18,308 bases of DNA from an uncultured Blautia sp. Lineage in GTDB: Bacteria > Bacillota > Clostridia > Lachnospirales > Lachnospiraceae. Where the stretch lies: assembly GCA_900552095.1 (NCBI GenBank), contig URYM01000012.1, positions 1-18,308 on the forward strand. Direction: 5' to 3'. Below, piece after piece: positions 6,755-13,840 of the stretch; the first letter of the stretch is position 1, and each line of letters starts with the position of its first letter. The notes beneath the pieces are model-generated. The model saw only the letters and a list, made by a program, of their open reading frames with translations, had not been told where the DNA came from and did not search any database. The position numbers were made by a program, and so were the translations under genes.

Positions 6755-7009
6755 TTACTCGCTGGTAAGATATTTTTCAATGCATCTCATGGCGTCTGCC
6801 TCATCGCAGCCTTCCACAGAGACGGTAACTTCCTCTCCCGTATCCAGCCCCAGCGTCATCATTCCCATAATACTCTTGGCATTTACTTTCTTGTTTCCGC
6901 TCTCCACATGTACGCTGCTTTTAAACTGACTTGCCACCTGTACCAGCATTGCAACCGGTCTGGTCTCCAATCCGCTGGCTAATTGGATCGTAATCTGCTT
7001 TTTAATCAT
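6755..7009 (-). CDS. HPr/Crh-like phosphocarrier-domain protein with Glu at position 15
   Basis: An 84-aa HPr-fold protein. In HPr the catalytic His15 sits in GLHARPA; here the motif reads GLETRPVA with Glu at 15, so it cannot carry the PTS phosphoryl group. The regulatory Ser46 is kept in the normal setting (NAKSIMGMM, Ser at 46). This is the pattern of B. subtilis Crh, which has Gln15 and acts with CcpA after phosphorylation at Ser46 by HPr kinase. The location directly after whiA is also that of crh. I infer a regulatory, not transport, role. The ATG overlaps the whiA stop as ATGA, and its AAGGAGGAG ribosome site lies inside the end of whiA. Last gene of the tcdA-murB-rapZ-whiA operon. Confidence 0.88.
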   Translation of the reverse strand: MIKKQITIQLASGLETRPVAMLVQVASQFKSSVHVESGNKKVNAKSIMGMMTLGLDTGEEVTVSVEGCDEADAMRCIEKYLTSE

Positions 7010-7995
7010 AATAACTCCTCCTTGTTTCCCTTCAGCTCTCTGGCAATCTCGCTCAGCTTCCTCAGACGGTGATTGACACCGGATTTTCCCACCTGAGGTT
7101 TCAGCATCATTCCCAGTTCTTTCAGAGTAGCTTCCGGAAACTCCAACCGCAACTCTGCAATTTCCTCCAGTCCTTCCGGCAGACTGGACAGTCCTCGCGT
7201 ATCTCTGATGTACCGTATATCCTCTGCCTGTTTCAGAGCGGCGTGAACAGTCTTATTGATATTTGCTGTCTCACAGTTCACCTTCCGGTTCACACTGTTT
7301 CGCATATCCTTCAAAATCCGGATATTCTCCAGCTTCATCAGTGAGATCCCCGCCCCCATCAGACCCAGCAGCTCTACGATCTGCGCACCCTCTTTTACAT
7401 ACACCACATAGTATTTCTTGCGTTCTACCACCTTGGCGTCGATGGAAAAGCTCCGGATCAGTTCTTTTAACTGGCCGGCTTTCTCTTCCTCCTGGCAGGC
7501 AATCTCAAAATGATAAAATTTCTCAGGATCGCTGATCGATCCCGCCATGAGAAACGCCCCCCGCAGATACGCTCTTTTGCAGCAGTTCTGCTGTATCACA
7601 AGAGGAGACACTGCCGGAAAGACCCCCGTCTTCTCCAGCTGCGGGGACAAAAGCTTGGCCGCCTGCAGCACTTTCAGAATCTCCCCGTGACCGGACACGG
7701 ACACAGAATAAGTATTTCCTCTCTTCGGGCTCCTGCCGGAACCGGAAAAGATTTCTCTGTTTATCTTAAAGGTTTTTCCCAGTAATGTAAAGTACTTTTT
7801 CGCGACAGATTCATTTTCTGTAGGAATTACCATAGAAAAATTTCCCTGTACATCTTTTACGATCTGCCCGCCCAGCGACAGAACCGCCGCCAGCTCTGCC
7901 ACCTGGCAGTGTCGGGCTCCCGGCATCTGCCGGCACAGCTCTTCCTTCACCTCTCTGGAAAAAGAGATTTCTTCTGTTTTTTCTTTATTTTCCAC
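7006..7995 (-). CDS. whiA: DNA-binding protein WhiA
   Basis: WhiA combines a LAGLIDADG homing-endonuclease-like domain, without nuclease function, and a C-terminal helix-turn-helix. It controls division and sporulation genes in actinomycetes and affects division and chromosome segregation in Bacillus. Seen here: the family N-terminus SFSREVKEEL, a central part with NCCKRAYLRGAFLMAGSISD, and the HTH region LEFPEATLKELGMMLKPQVG followed by KSGVNHRLRKL. From GTG 7993-7995 (AAAAGGA eight bases upstream) it is 329 aa, against 316 for B. subtilis. Alternatives are ATG 8002-8004 (purines directly abutting, poor spacing) and ATG 8014-8016 (GGAG seven bases upstream), which would overlap rapZ by 20 or 32 bases. 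The exact start is uncertain; the identity is not. Confidence 0.93.
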   Translation of the reverse strand: MENKEKTEEISFSREVKEELCRQMPGARHCQVAELAAVLSLGGQIVKDVQGNFSMVIPTENESVAKKYFTLLGKTFKINREIFSGSGRSPKRGNTYSVSVSGHGEILKVLQAAKLLSPQLEKTGVFPAVSPLVIQQNCCKRAYLRGAFLMAGSISDPEKFYHFEIACQEEEKAGQLKELIRSFSIDAKVVERKKYYVVYVKEGAQIVELLGLMGAGISLMKLENIRILKDMRNSVNRKVNCETANINKTVHAALKQAEDIRYIRDTRGLSSLPEGLEEIAELRLEFPEATLKELGMMLKPQVGKSGVNHRLRKLSEIARELKGNKEELL

Positions 7996-8863
7996 GGCCG
8001 GCATCCTTTTCCACATCTCTGTGCTCCGCCCGCACACCAATGTCCTCCATGGTCCGCAGACGCTCATACAGCGCGTTCGCCAGCGTAACGGAACGGTGCT
8101 TGCCTCCGGTACAGCCAATCCCGATCACCAGCTGATTTTTGCCCTCCCCGATATAATTGGGAATGAGAAAACGGATCAGATCTTCCGTCTTGTCCAGAAA
8201 TACCCCGCTCTGAGGGCAGTTCATCACAAAATCCCGTACCGGCTTGTCATTTCCCGAGTAGGGTCTTAATTCTTCTATGTAATAGGGATTCGGCAGGAAG
8301 CGCACGTCAAACACCAGATCGGCATCACTGGGGATCCCGTATTTGAACCCGAAGGAAAGTACCGTCACAATCAGGTTTTTAAACCCCTGATTCTGAACAA
8401 AAATCCTGTCTATCTCCTGCTTTAATTCCCGGGACAGAAGCTGGCTGGTGTCAATAATATAATCTGCCCTCTTTTTAAGAAATGCCAGCTTTTCCCGCTC
8501 CCGGGCAATCCCCACGTCCACCCTTCCGGTCCGATCCAGGGGATGATTTCTCCTGGTCTCTTTGTAGCGCTTCACAAGCACCTGGTCTTTCGCGTCAAGG
8601 AAGAGGATCTCATGGTCGATTCCCTCGGCCCGCAGTACATCCAGCACACCGGAGAGCTGTTCAAAAGACTGTCCGCTTCTCACATCCAGCCCCACAGCCA
8701 CCTTGCTGATCTCCCCGGACCCTCCCTCCAGAGCTAGGCGGGCAAATTTTTCCACCAGAGGAATGGGCAGATTATCCACGCAGAAATACTCCGCATCTTC
8801 CAGTATTTTAAGAGCTGTACTCTTTCCCGCGCCGGACATTCCCGTCACTATCACAAAACGCAT
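7985..8863 (-). CDS. rapZ: RapZ/YvcJ nucleotide-binding protein
   Basis: Cytosolic P-loop protein of 292 aa. In E. coli RapZ is an RNase E adapter that controls glucosamine-6-phosphate synthase through small RNAs; the Bacillus homologue YvcJ binds and hydrolyses nucleotides and influences competence, so the partner here is unknown. Walker A is GMSGAGKST (8-16), followed by EDAEYFCVDNLP. The C-terminal domain holds the family motifs SFGFKYGIPSDADLVFDVRF and GIGCTGGKHRSV. The start has GGAGG seven bases ahead. It follows murB by 17 bases and its 3' end overlaps whiA. Confidence 0.95.
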   Translation of the reverse strand: MRFVIVTGMSGAGKSTALKILEDAEYFCVDNLPIPLVEKFARLALEGGSGEISKVAVGLDVRSGQSFEQLSGVLDVLRAEGIDHEILFLDAKDQVLVKRYKETRRNHPLDRTGRVDVGIAREREKLAFLKKRADYIIDTSQLLSRELKQEIDRIFVQNQGFKNLIVTVLSFGFKYGIPSDADLVFDVRFLPNPYYIEELRPYSGNDKPVRDFVMNCPQSGVFLDKTEDLIRFLIPNYIGEGKNQLVIGIGCTGGKHRSVTLANALYERLRTMEDIGVRAEHRDVEKDAGRGK

Positions 8864-8880
8864 GTTTCTTCCTCCGTCCG

Positions 8881-9798
8881 CTATTCTCCAAATTCTCCCA
8901 GGAAGCGCACCTCAGGCTCCAGCTCCACCCCAAAGCGGGCTTTCACCTTTTCCTGCACATCCCGGATCAGCCGGTGCACGTCCCCGGCAGTGGCTCCCCC
9001 TGCGTTGATCACAAAGCCGCAGTGCTTTTCTGATATCTGCGCGCCTCCTACCCGGTAGCCTCTAAGGCCTGCATCCATAATAAGCTTCCCGGCAAAATAT
9101 CCTTCCGGCCGCTTAAAAGTACTGCCTGCGCTGGGATATTCCAGCGGCTGTTTGGACACCCGCCGTTCTTTCAGATCTTCCATGCAGGCGCGGATCTCCT
9201 CCCGGTTCCCTTCTTTTAACTCCAGCTCTGCTTCCAGCACAATATAACCTTTTTTCTTCACAATGCTGATCCGGTATCCCAGCTCCAGCTCTTCTGCCTC
9301 TAAGGACAGCTCTTCTCCCTCCGGAGTTAAAACCACCGCCCGCTTTAAGACCTGTTTCATCTCTCCGCCGTAGGCGCCCGCGTTCATCATCACCGCTCCG
9401 CCCATGGTTCCCGGGATCCCGGAGGCAAATTCCAGACCGGTCAGCCCGTTTTTAAGCGCTTCCGCCGCCGCCTTCGACAGAAGGGTTCCCGCTTTCACCC
9501 GCAGGCAGCAGCCTTCCACACTGCAGCCGCACAGGTTTTTATAAATCTGGATCACCGCTCCCCGGTACCCCCGGTCGCTGACCAGAAGATTGCTGCCGTT
9601 TCCCAGGATAAACCAGGGCAGCCCTTCCTCTCTGCAGACTTCCAGGATCCGGCAGATCTCCGCTCCACTTTCCGGGCACAGATAATAATCTGCCGGCCCT
9701 CCGATCCGAAACGTCGTGTGCTCTGCCATAGGCTCCTCACTGCGCACGCGGCCGCTGCCCAGTATCTCGCAAAATTTATGATAAATTTCTTCTCTCAC
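8881..9798 (-). CDS. murB: UDP-N-acetylenolpyruvoylglucosamine reductase MurB
   Basis: FAD- and NADPH-dependent cytosolic enzyme that reduces UDP-GlcNAc-enolpyruvate to UDP-MurNAc, the second committed step of peptidoglycan precursor synthesis. 305 aa, normal for the short Gram-positive form. Visible motifs: HTTFRIGGPAD (27-37), FAD-binding GNGSNLLV (66-73), SGIPGTMGGAVMMNAGAYGG (126-145), GYRIS (174-178), catalytic Ser226 in AGSTFKRP and the C-terminal Glu in EPEVRFLG (294-301). The start codon is GTG (9796-9798), supported by AGGAG seven bases upstream. It lies 35 bases after tcdA and 17 before rapZ. Confidence 0.96.
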   Translation of the reverse strand: MREEIYHKFCEILGSGRVRSEEPMAEHTTFRIGGPADYYLCPESGAEICRILEVCREEGLPWFILGNGSNLLVSDRGYRGAVIQIYKNLCGCSVEGCCLRVKAGTLLSKAAAEALKNGLTGLEFASGIPGTMGGAVMMNAGAYGGEMKQVLKRAVVLTPEGEELSLEAEELELGYRISIVKKKGYIVLEAELELKEGNREEIRACMEDLKERRVSKQPLEYPSAGSTFKRPEGYFAGKLIMDAGLRGYRVGGAQISEKHCGFVINAGGATAGDVHRLIRDVQEKVKARFGVELEPEVRFLGEFGE

Positions 9799-9833
9799 CG
9801 ATTCTCTCCTGTATCTTTTTCTCTATATTTACG

Positions 9834-10565
9834 TTATTTTTTCAGCTGTATGCCTGTCAGATCCCGGATCACTTCCCCCGCGATCATAAGACCTGCCACT
9901 CCCGGAACGAAAGAGACGCTTCCCGGAACCGGATGTCCGGTATTTCCCTTGGTCTCCAGGTTTCTGCCCTTCTGCACCGCCACCGGCTCCCGGGAGTAGA
10001 GAACCTTTACCTTCTTTATTCTCCGCTTCCGAAGTTCTGTGCGGATCACCTTGGCCAGCGGGCAGACACTGGTTTTGGAAATATCCGTGATCTCAAAGCG
10101 GGCGGGATTTAATTTATTTCCCGTGCCCATGCAGGACAGGATCGGAACTCCCGCCTCCTTTGCCTTCTCGATCAGAAGCAGCTTGGAACTTACGGTGTCA
10201 ATGGCGTCCACGATATAATCATAACTCTTAAAATCAAACAGATCTGCCGTCTCTTTATTATAAAAAGTCTGGTACGTGTAAACCAGAATCTGGTCGTCGA
10301 TATCATGGATCCGCCGCTTGGCCGCCTCCGTCTTCGGCATCCCGATCGTGGAAGCCAGGGCATAGAGCTGGCGGTTTATATTTGTCTCCGAGATCTCATC
10401 ATTATCCACCAGGATCAGATTCCCCACTCCGCTGCGGGCAAGTGCCTCTGCCACATAGGAACCCACTCCTCCCAGCCCGAACACGGCTACCCGCGCCCCA
10501 GCCAGAAGTTTCATATTATCTTCCCCCAATAATAATTCTGTTCTTACGTATCTTTCCACTGGCAT
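9834..10565 (-). CDS. tcdA: tRNA threonylcarbamoyladenosine dehydratase TcdA (ThiF/E1-like)
   Basis: ThiF/MoeB/E1-like adenylating enzyme that cyclises t6A at position 37 of ANN-decoding tRNAs to ct6A, using ATP. 243 aa. Seen: nucleotide-binding VFGLGGVGSYVAEALARSG (28-46), LVDNDEISETNINRQL (52-67), IVDAIDTVSSK near 118-128, and SCMGTGNKLNPARFEITDI (144-162), the CsdL/TcdA form of this motif. The TSVCPLAK stretch (165-172) is also typical of TcdA. It has its own sigma-A promoter at 10589-10617 and AGGAG close before the ATG. First gene of the tcdA-murB-rapZ-whiA-HPr operon. Another ThiF-family activity is possible but the motif set favours TcdA. Confidence 0.92.
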   Translation of the reverse strand: MPVERYVRTELLLGEDNMKLLAGARVAVFGLGGVGSYVAEALARSGVGNLILVDNDEISETNINRQLYALASTIGMPKTEAAKRRIHDIDDQILVYTYQTFYNKETADLFDFKSYDYIVDAIDTVSSKLLLIEKAKEAGVPILSCMGTGNKLNPARFEITDISKTSVCPLAKVIRTELRKRRIKKVKVLYSREPVAVQKGRNLETKGNTGHPVPGSVSFVPGVAGLMIAGEVIRDLTGIQLKK

Positions 10566-10588
10566 TCTCTCCTAACAATTATTTATCC

Positions 10589-10617
10589 ATTATACTATCA
10601 TCCGGAAGAAAGTGCAA
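10589..10617 (-). promoter_or_regulatory. sigma-A promoter of tcdA-murB-rapZ-whiA-HPr
   Basis: Minus strand: -35 TTGCAC (10612-10617), 17-base spacer, -10 TATAAT (10589-10594), then a leader of about 17 bases to the tcdA ATG. I see no good terminator between spoVAE and this promoter. Confidence 0.82.
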
Positions 10618-10661
10618 GACAGATGGGCTGTCGGATGGGGGAAGCATCTTCTGCCATTCTC

Positions 10662-11018
10662 TTAGTCTTTCATTTTGGGACGGCTGATCAGACTTGCCAG
10701 GTAGCCAAAGATAAGCGCTGCACTGATTCCTGCGGCGCTGGCCGTAAACCCTCCGGTAAAGAGTCCCAGAAATCCCTGTTCCTCCACGGCCTTCTTTACC
10801 CCCTCATAGAGGAGGTTTCCAAATCCCAGCAGGGGAACCGTCGCCCCCGCCCCCGCGTAATCTGCAAACGGTTTGTAGATTCCCAGAAACCCCAGCAGCG
10901 ATCCGCTGCACACCAGCAGTACCATCACTCTTCCCGGCAGCAGTTTTGTGCGGTCCAGCAGAATCTGTACCAGTGCGCAGATCAGTCCTCCCACCCAGAA
11001 TGCATTGATATAGTCCAT
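10662..11018 (-). CDS. spoVAE: stage V sporulation protein AE
   Basis: Small membrane protein of 118 aa, part of the SpoVA complex in the spore inner membrane that moves Ca-dipicolinate into the forespore and out during germination. The sequence has three to four hydrophobic segments: FWVGGLICALVQILLD near the start, RVMVLLVCSGSLLGFLGIY, a central Gly-rich GAGATVPLLGFGNLLYEGVK and a C-terminal ASAAGISAALIFGYLASLI. The Gly-rich stretch is shared with SpoVAC. GAGGAGG lies eight bases before the ATG. It starts 3 bases after spoVAD and is the last gene of the spoVA operon seen here; no spoVAF or gerA gene follows. Confidence 0.92.
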   Translation of the reverse strand: MDYINAFWVGGLICALVQILLDRTKLLPGRVMVLLVCSGSLLGFLGIYKPFADYAGAGATVPLLGFGNLLYEGVKKAVEEQGFLGLFTGGFTASAAGISAALIFGYLASLISRPKMKD

Positions 11019-11021
11019 ATT

Positions 11022-12038
11022 CTATCCCTCCTCATGCTCCAGGATCACCCCGTGGGCAATCCCGGGAACACTCTGTCCTTCATAAAAACTAAGTTTTGAC
11101 ATCAGCGCTCCTGTGGGAACGAATAAAATCCGTTTCCATTCTCCTGAGGCAATACGCGGCAGAATATAGCCGGCCAGCACGCTGGCCGCGCACCCGCAGC
11201 CGCTTCCTCCCGCATGGGTATCCTGGTTTTCAGGGTCAAAGATCTCCCTCCCGCAGTCCATGTGCTGCCCGCAGATATCCCAGCCTTCCTCCCTCATCAG
11301 GTCAAAGAGGATCTGCTGCCCCACCTGCCCCAGATCGCCGGTTATAATCCGGTCGTAATCCTCCGGCTGTCTCTGAAAGTCAGCCAGGTTCCGGCTTATG
11401 GTATCGCAGGCTGCCGGAGCCATGCATGCCCCCATATTCTGGGAATCTTTCAGACCGAAATCCACAATCTTCCCAGTGGTAAGCCCTGTGATCCTCACCT
11501 TTCCCTTCTTTCCCGTCACCACACAGGCTCCGCTGCCCGTCACAGTCCAGCTGGCTGAGAGCGGGCGCTGGTTCCCGTAATCAAGGGGAAAGCGGAACTC
11601 TTTCTCTGCCGCCCCGAAATGGCTGGAGGTAAGAGCCAACACTGGATCCGCGTACCCTCCCGCCACAGCCATAGAGGCCATGGAAAGGGCTTCCCCCATA
11701 GTAGAGCAGGCGCCAAAAAGTCCGTAGAGCGGGCGCTCCAGAGAGGCTAGCCCGAATGTAGACGCCACGCACTGCGCCAGAAGATCCCCGGCATAGATCA
11801 CTCGAATCTCTTTCATGGAAAGTCCGGCCTTCTTCACCGCCAGTCTGGCCGCCTCCGTCTGCAGCCGGCTCTCCGCCTCCTCCCAGGTATTGCAGCCGCA
11901 CAGCGGATCCACCTCAATCCGGTCAAAACAGCTCCCCAGAGGGCCTTCCCCCTCTTTCTTTCCCACCACCGCGCCAAATCCTGAGACGTAGATCGCCCGG
12001 TCAAATTCTATACTCTGCGTTCCTCTCATCTGACTCAT
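11022..12038 (-). CDS. spoVAD: stage V sporulation protein AD
   Basis: Thiolase-fold soluble component of the SpoVA complex, 338 aa. Bacillus SpoVAD binds dipicolinic acid directly. Family stretches seen: IYVSGFGAVVGKKEGEGPLG (17-36), FGACSTMGEALSMASMAVAG with the thiolase-like Cys, DYGNQRPLSASWTVTGSGA, and the C-terminal HAGGSGCGCAASVLAGYILP. FVPTGALMSKLSFYEGQSVP ends the protein in the normal way. Its ATG overlaps the spoVAC stop as ATGA, with GGAGG about nine bases upstream. Confidence 0.96.
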   Translation of the reverse strand: MSQMRGTQSIEFDRAIYVSGFGAVVGKKEGEGPLGSCFDRIEVDPLCGCNTWEEAESRLQTEAARLAVKKAGLSMKEIRVIYAGDLLAQCVASTFGLASLERPLYGLFGACSTMGEALSMASMAVAGGYADPVLALTSSHFGAAEKEFRFPLDYGNQRPLSASWTVTGSGACVVTGKKGKVRITGLTTGKIVDFGLKDSQNMGACMAPAACDTISRNLADFQRQPEDYDRIITGDLGQVGQQILFDLMREEGWDICGQHMDCGREIFDPENQDTHAGGSGCGCAASVLAGYILPRIASGEWKRILFVPTGALMSKLSFYEGQSVPGIAHGVILEHEEG

Positions 12039-12511
12039 CCCAACATTCCTCCCGTTATTTTACCCAGCCAGTACAGAAATCCCAACAGCCAGGAAACAAA
12101 AATCCCATACAGGATCACCGGCCCGGCAATCGTAAAAATCTTGCAGCCGATGCCAAACACCTGCCCCTCCTTCTGATACTCAATCGCCGGAGCCGCCACA
12201 GAATTGGCAAACCCGGTGATGGGAACCAGCGTCCCCGCGCCTCCGAATTTTGCCAGTTTCCCATAGAGATGAAAACCGGTGGCCACCACACTTAAAAAGA
12301 TCAGGATCAGAGAAGTCCATGTTCCCGCATCCTTCCCGTTCAGTCCATACTGATCCATACAGAGATTTTGAATCGCCTGCCCCAGCACGCAGATCCCTCC
12401 CCCTACCAGAAAAGCCCGCATCATATTGACCGGCAGGCTGTGTTTTGGCGTCACCCGGCTTACATACTCCTCATACTGTTTTTTCTTTTTTTCACTGTTC
12501 AGGTTCTTCAT
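12035..12511 (-). CDS. spoVAC: stage V sporulation protein AC
   Basis: Membrane protein of 158 aa. Bacillus SpoVAC behaves as a mechanosensitive channel in the spore inner membrane and takes part in DPA release. A basic N-terminus (MKNLNSEKKKKQYEEYVSRV) is followed by four hydrophobic stretches and the family's GKLAKFGGAGTLVPITGFAN loop near residues 84-103, then SVAAPAIEYQKEGQVFGIG. The ATG directly follows the spoVAB stop (TAG then ATG), and it overlaps spoVAD by 4 bases, so translation is likely coupled along the operon. Confidence 0.95.
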   Translation of the reverse strand: MKNLNSEKKKKQYEEYVSRVTPKHSLPVNMMRAFLVGGGICVLGQAIQNLCMDQYGLNGKDAGTWTSLILIFLSVVATGFHLYGKLAKFGGAGTLVPITGFANSVAAPAIEYQKEGQVFGIGCKIFTIAGPVILYGIFVSWLLGFLYWLGKITGGMLG

Positions 12512-12928
12512 CTAAAACCATCCTTTCGCAAAAAATAAAAGGGAACCCAAAAATTTCCCCAGAGCCATGGACAGAATGACCAGTCCGGTTCCCACCGTCA
12601 GTCCCACCCTCCTGGCCAGAATTGCATAGATATTCACGATTTCTCCCAGCGCCACGATCCAGCTTCCCAGAAAGATGCCGAAAAACAGACCGCAGAAAAT
12701 AAGTCCCGCTTCGCCCAGCGGTAAAGGGATCCTGTAGATCCAGAACAGATTTCCCAGAAATGCTCCCGCCACCGCACAGTCTTCATAAAGCTTCACCCGC
12801 TCCGCCGTCCTTGTGATTCCCGCATACCGGGGCACGATCCGCAGGCTGATCATAAAGGCCACCACACCGCTGGCTATCACTGCTCCGGAAAACAGCCCCA
12901 CAAGCGCCAGCAGAATCTGCCCGGTCAT
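12512..12928 (-). CDS. spoVAB: stage V sporulation protein AB
   Basis: Membrane protein of 138 aa with four hydrophobic segments (ILLALVGLFSGAVIASGVVA at 5-24, then around residues 48-66, 74-98 and 112-134). It matches SpoVAB in length, position and the SLRIVPRYAGITRTAERVKL stretch. Many Clostridia carry only spoVAC-AD-AE, so the presence of AA and AB here makes this a Bacillus-like full set. ATG overlaps the spoVAA stop as ATGA, with AAAGGAG upstream. Precise biochemical role is unknown. Confidence 0.9.
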   Translation of the reverse strand: MTGQILLALVGLFSGAVIASGVVAFMISLRIVPRYAGITRTAERVKLYEDCAVAGAFLGNLFWIYRIPLPLGEAGLIFCGLFFGIFLGSWIVALGEIVNIYAILARRVGLTVGTGLVILSMALGKFLGSLLFFAKGWF

Positions 12929-13542
12929 GGATGCTCTCCTTTCCGGTCCTCCTGATCCACCAGCGTTGTATTCACCTGATCCTCATACATCCGCATCTCC
13001 ACTTCCATGGGCGTGGGATCCGAAGTCAGCTTTGCCGGGCCAAAATGATTAAAAAAGAAGACAGCCCCCAGCCCGATGCCGATGGAATAGAACAGTTCCA
13101 GAACGGAAAATCCCGCCGCTTCCCTCCCCGTAAAATGAGTATAAATATGAGAAAACAAAGACGGCACGTCCACATCTGTATTGAACGTCATAATAGAAAA
13201 GGCCGCTCCCAGAAAAGTAACGACGCAGACCAGCAGCGTCTTGATCCAGGGCCAGATTCTGCTTTTCTTTCCCGGCTTTTCAAAGGTGATGAGAAATTCC
13301 GCCTCTCCCAGATGGGTGACTTCCACATTTTCCAGATGTCTCTGTACCAGCTCAATCAAAGTGACGGCTGTGACCACATACCGGCCGTACTGCCCCGCCG
13401 GGATCCGCATCACCTTCAGCGCCTTTGCCCGAGCCAGCACATGAGGATCCGCACAGGTAAGCCGGGCAATCTCCCCCAATGCCACAGATTCTCCGGTGAC
13501 CTTCACATTTTTCTCTGTGGCCAGATAGAGCGTTTCACTCAT
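12925..13542 (-). CDS. spoVAA: stage V sporulation protein AA
   Basis: 205-aa SpoVA component. The N-terminal half (to about residue 95) is soluble and contains GEIARLTCADPHVLARAKAL, the SpoVAA N-terminal domain. Two membrane segments follow: WPWIKTLLVCVVTFLGAAFS (98-117) and VLELFYSIGIGLGAVFFFN (147-165). The tail is hydrophilic, with DPTPMEVEMRMYEDQVN, a family mark. The ribosome site GGAGGGGGAGG lies just upstream, inside the 53-codon ORF, whose stop codon overlaps the spoVAA start by 8 bases. Confidence 0.92.
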   Translation of the reverse strand: MSETLYLATEKNVKVTGESVALGEIARLTCADPHVLARAKALKVMRIPAGQYGRYVVTAVTLIELVQRHLENVEVTHLGEAEFLITFEKPGKKSRIWPWIKTLLVCVVTFLGAAFSIMTFNTDVDVPSLFSHIYTHFTGREAAGFSVLELFYSIGIGLGAVFFFNHFGPAKLTSDPTPMEVEMRMYEDQVNTTLVDQEDRKGEHP

Positions 13543-13696
13543 CTGCCTCCCCCTCCCAGCAGACTGCCTTTACCAGGGTTCCCCTGGGAAGTTCCCGATC
13601 TGCCGACTGACTCAGAAAATAGATTACAATACCTGCAAACACAGTCAGAAGAAACAGAAGCCCGGTAAAAATCCACACTTTCCTTTTTTTCGTCAT
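13535..13696 (-). CDS. small single-pass membrane protein upstream of spoVAA, 53 aa
   Basis: I do not recognise this protein. It reads MTKKRKVWIF at the start, a hydrophobic stretch to about residue 28 that forms one good membrane segment, then a hydrophilic tail (SQSADRELPRGTLVKAVCWE). With the basic N-terminus inside, the tail would face outside or the intermembrane space of the forespore. The gene is well supported: AGGAG lies eight bases before the ATG (13694-13696), a forespore-type promoter lies just ahead, and its TGA overlaps the spoVAA start by 8 bases, suggesting coupled translation. It is short enough to be missed by gene callers. I infer expression with spoVA in the forespore. Confidence 0.75.
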   Translation of the reverse strand: MTKKRKVWIFTGLLFLLTVFAGIVIYFLSQSADRELPRGTLVKAVCWEGEADE

Positions 13697-13725
13697 AAGG
13701 TTCACTCCTCTTTGTCATTTGCTTC

Positions 13726-13756
13726 TAGTATTTAATTTTAGAACGGAAATTATACA
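13726..13756 (-). promoter_or_regulatory. forespore (sigma-G/F) promoter of the spoVA operon
   Basis: Minus strand: TGTATA (13751-13756), 18-base spacer, AATACTA (13726-13732). The known sigma-G consensus is TGNATA - 17/18 - CATACTA, so the -35 is complete and the -10 is one base off. In Bacillus the spoVA operon is sigma-G dependent, which agrees. The 53-codon ORF starts about 30 bases downstream. Confidence 0.72.
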
Positions 13757-13773
13757 GATTTCGTATGGGAAAT

Positions 13774-13813
13774 CCTTTTGCACGAATCCCATCCGTTGTC
13801 TTCGTGCAAAAGG
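13774..13813 (-). repeat. 13-bp perfect inverted repeat between sigF and the spoVA promoter
   Basis: Arms 13774-13786 and 13801-13813 (CCTTTTGCACGAA and its complement) flank a 14-base loop, 27 bases after the sigF stop codon. It can form a stable RNA hairpin and may end sigF transcription or protect its 3' end. It is not a normal terminator: T's are on the 5' arm and A's on the 3' arm, and the sequence after it on the minus strand is only ATTTCCC. Confidence 0.75.
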
Positions 13814-13840
13814 AAAAACAGATAATGACCTGATATGATT

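Noticed and set aside
10618..10661. Terminator between spoVAE and tcdA
   Set aside because: Only a 5-bp AGATG/CATCT pairing with no T run; too weak to call.
11581..11901. 106-codon minus-strand ORF inside spoVAD
   Set aside because: Other frame of spoVAD with Gly/Arg-rich composition; spoVAD itself is intact and recognisable.
12931..13668. 245-codon plus-strand ORF over spoVAA and the 53-codon gene
   Set aside because: Antisense shadow; the minus-strand genes have family identity, ribosome sites and overlaps.
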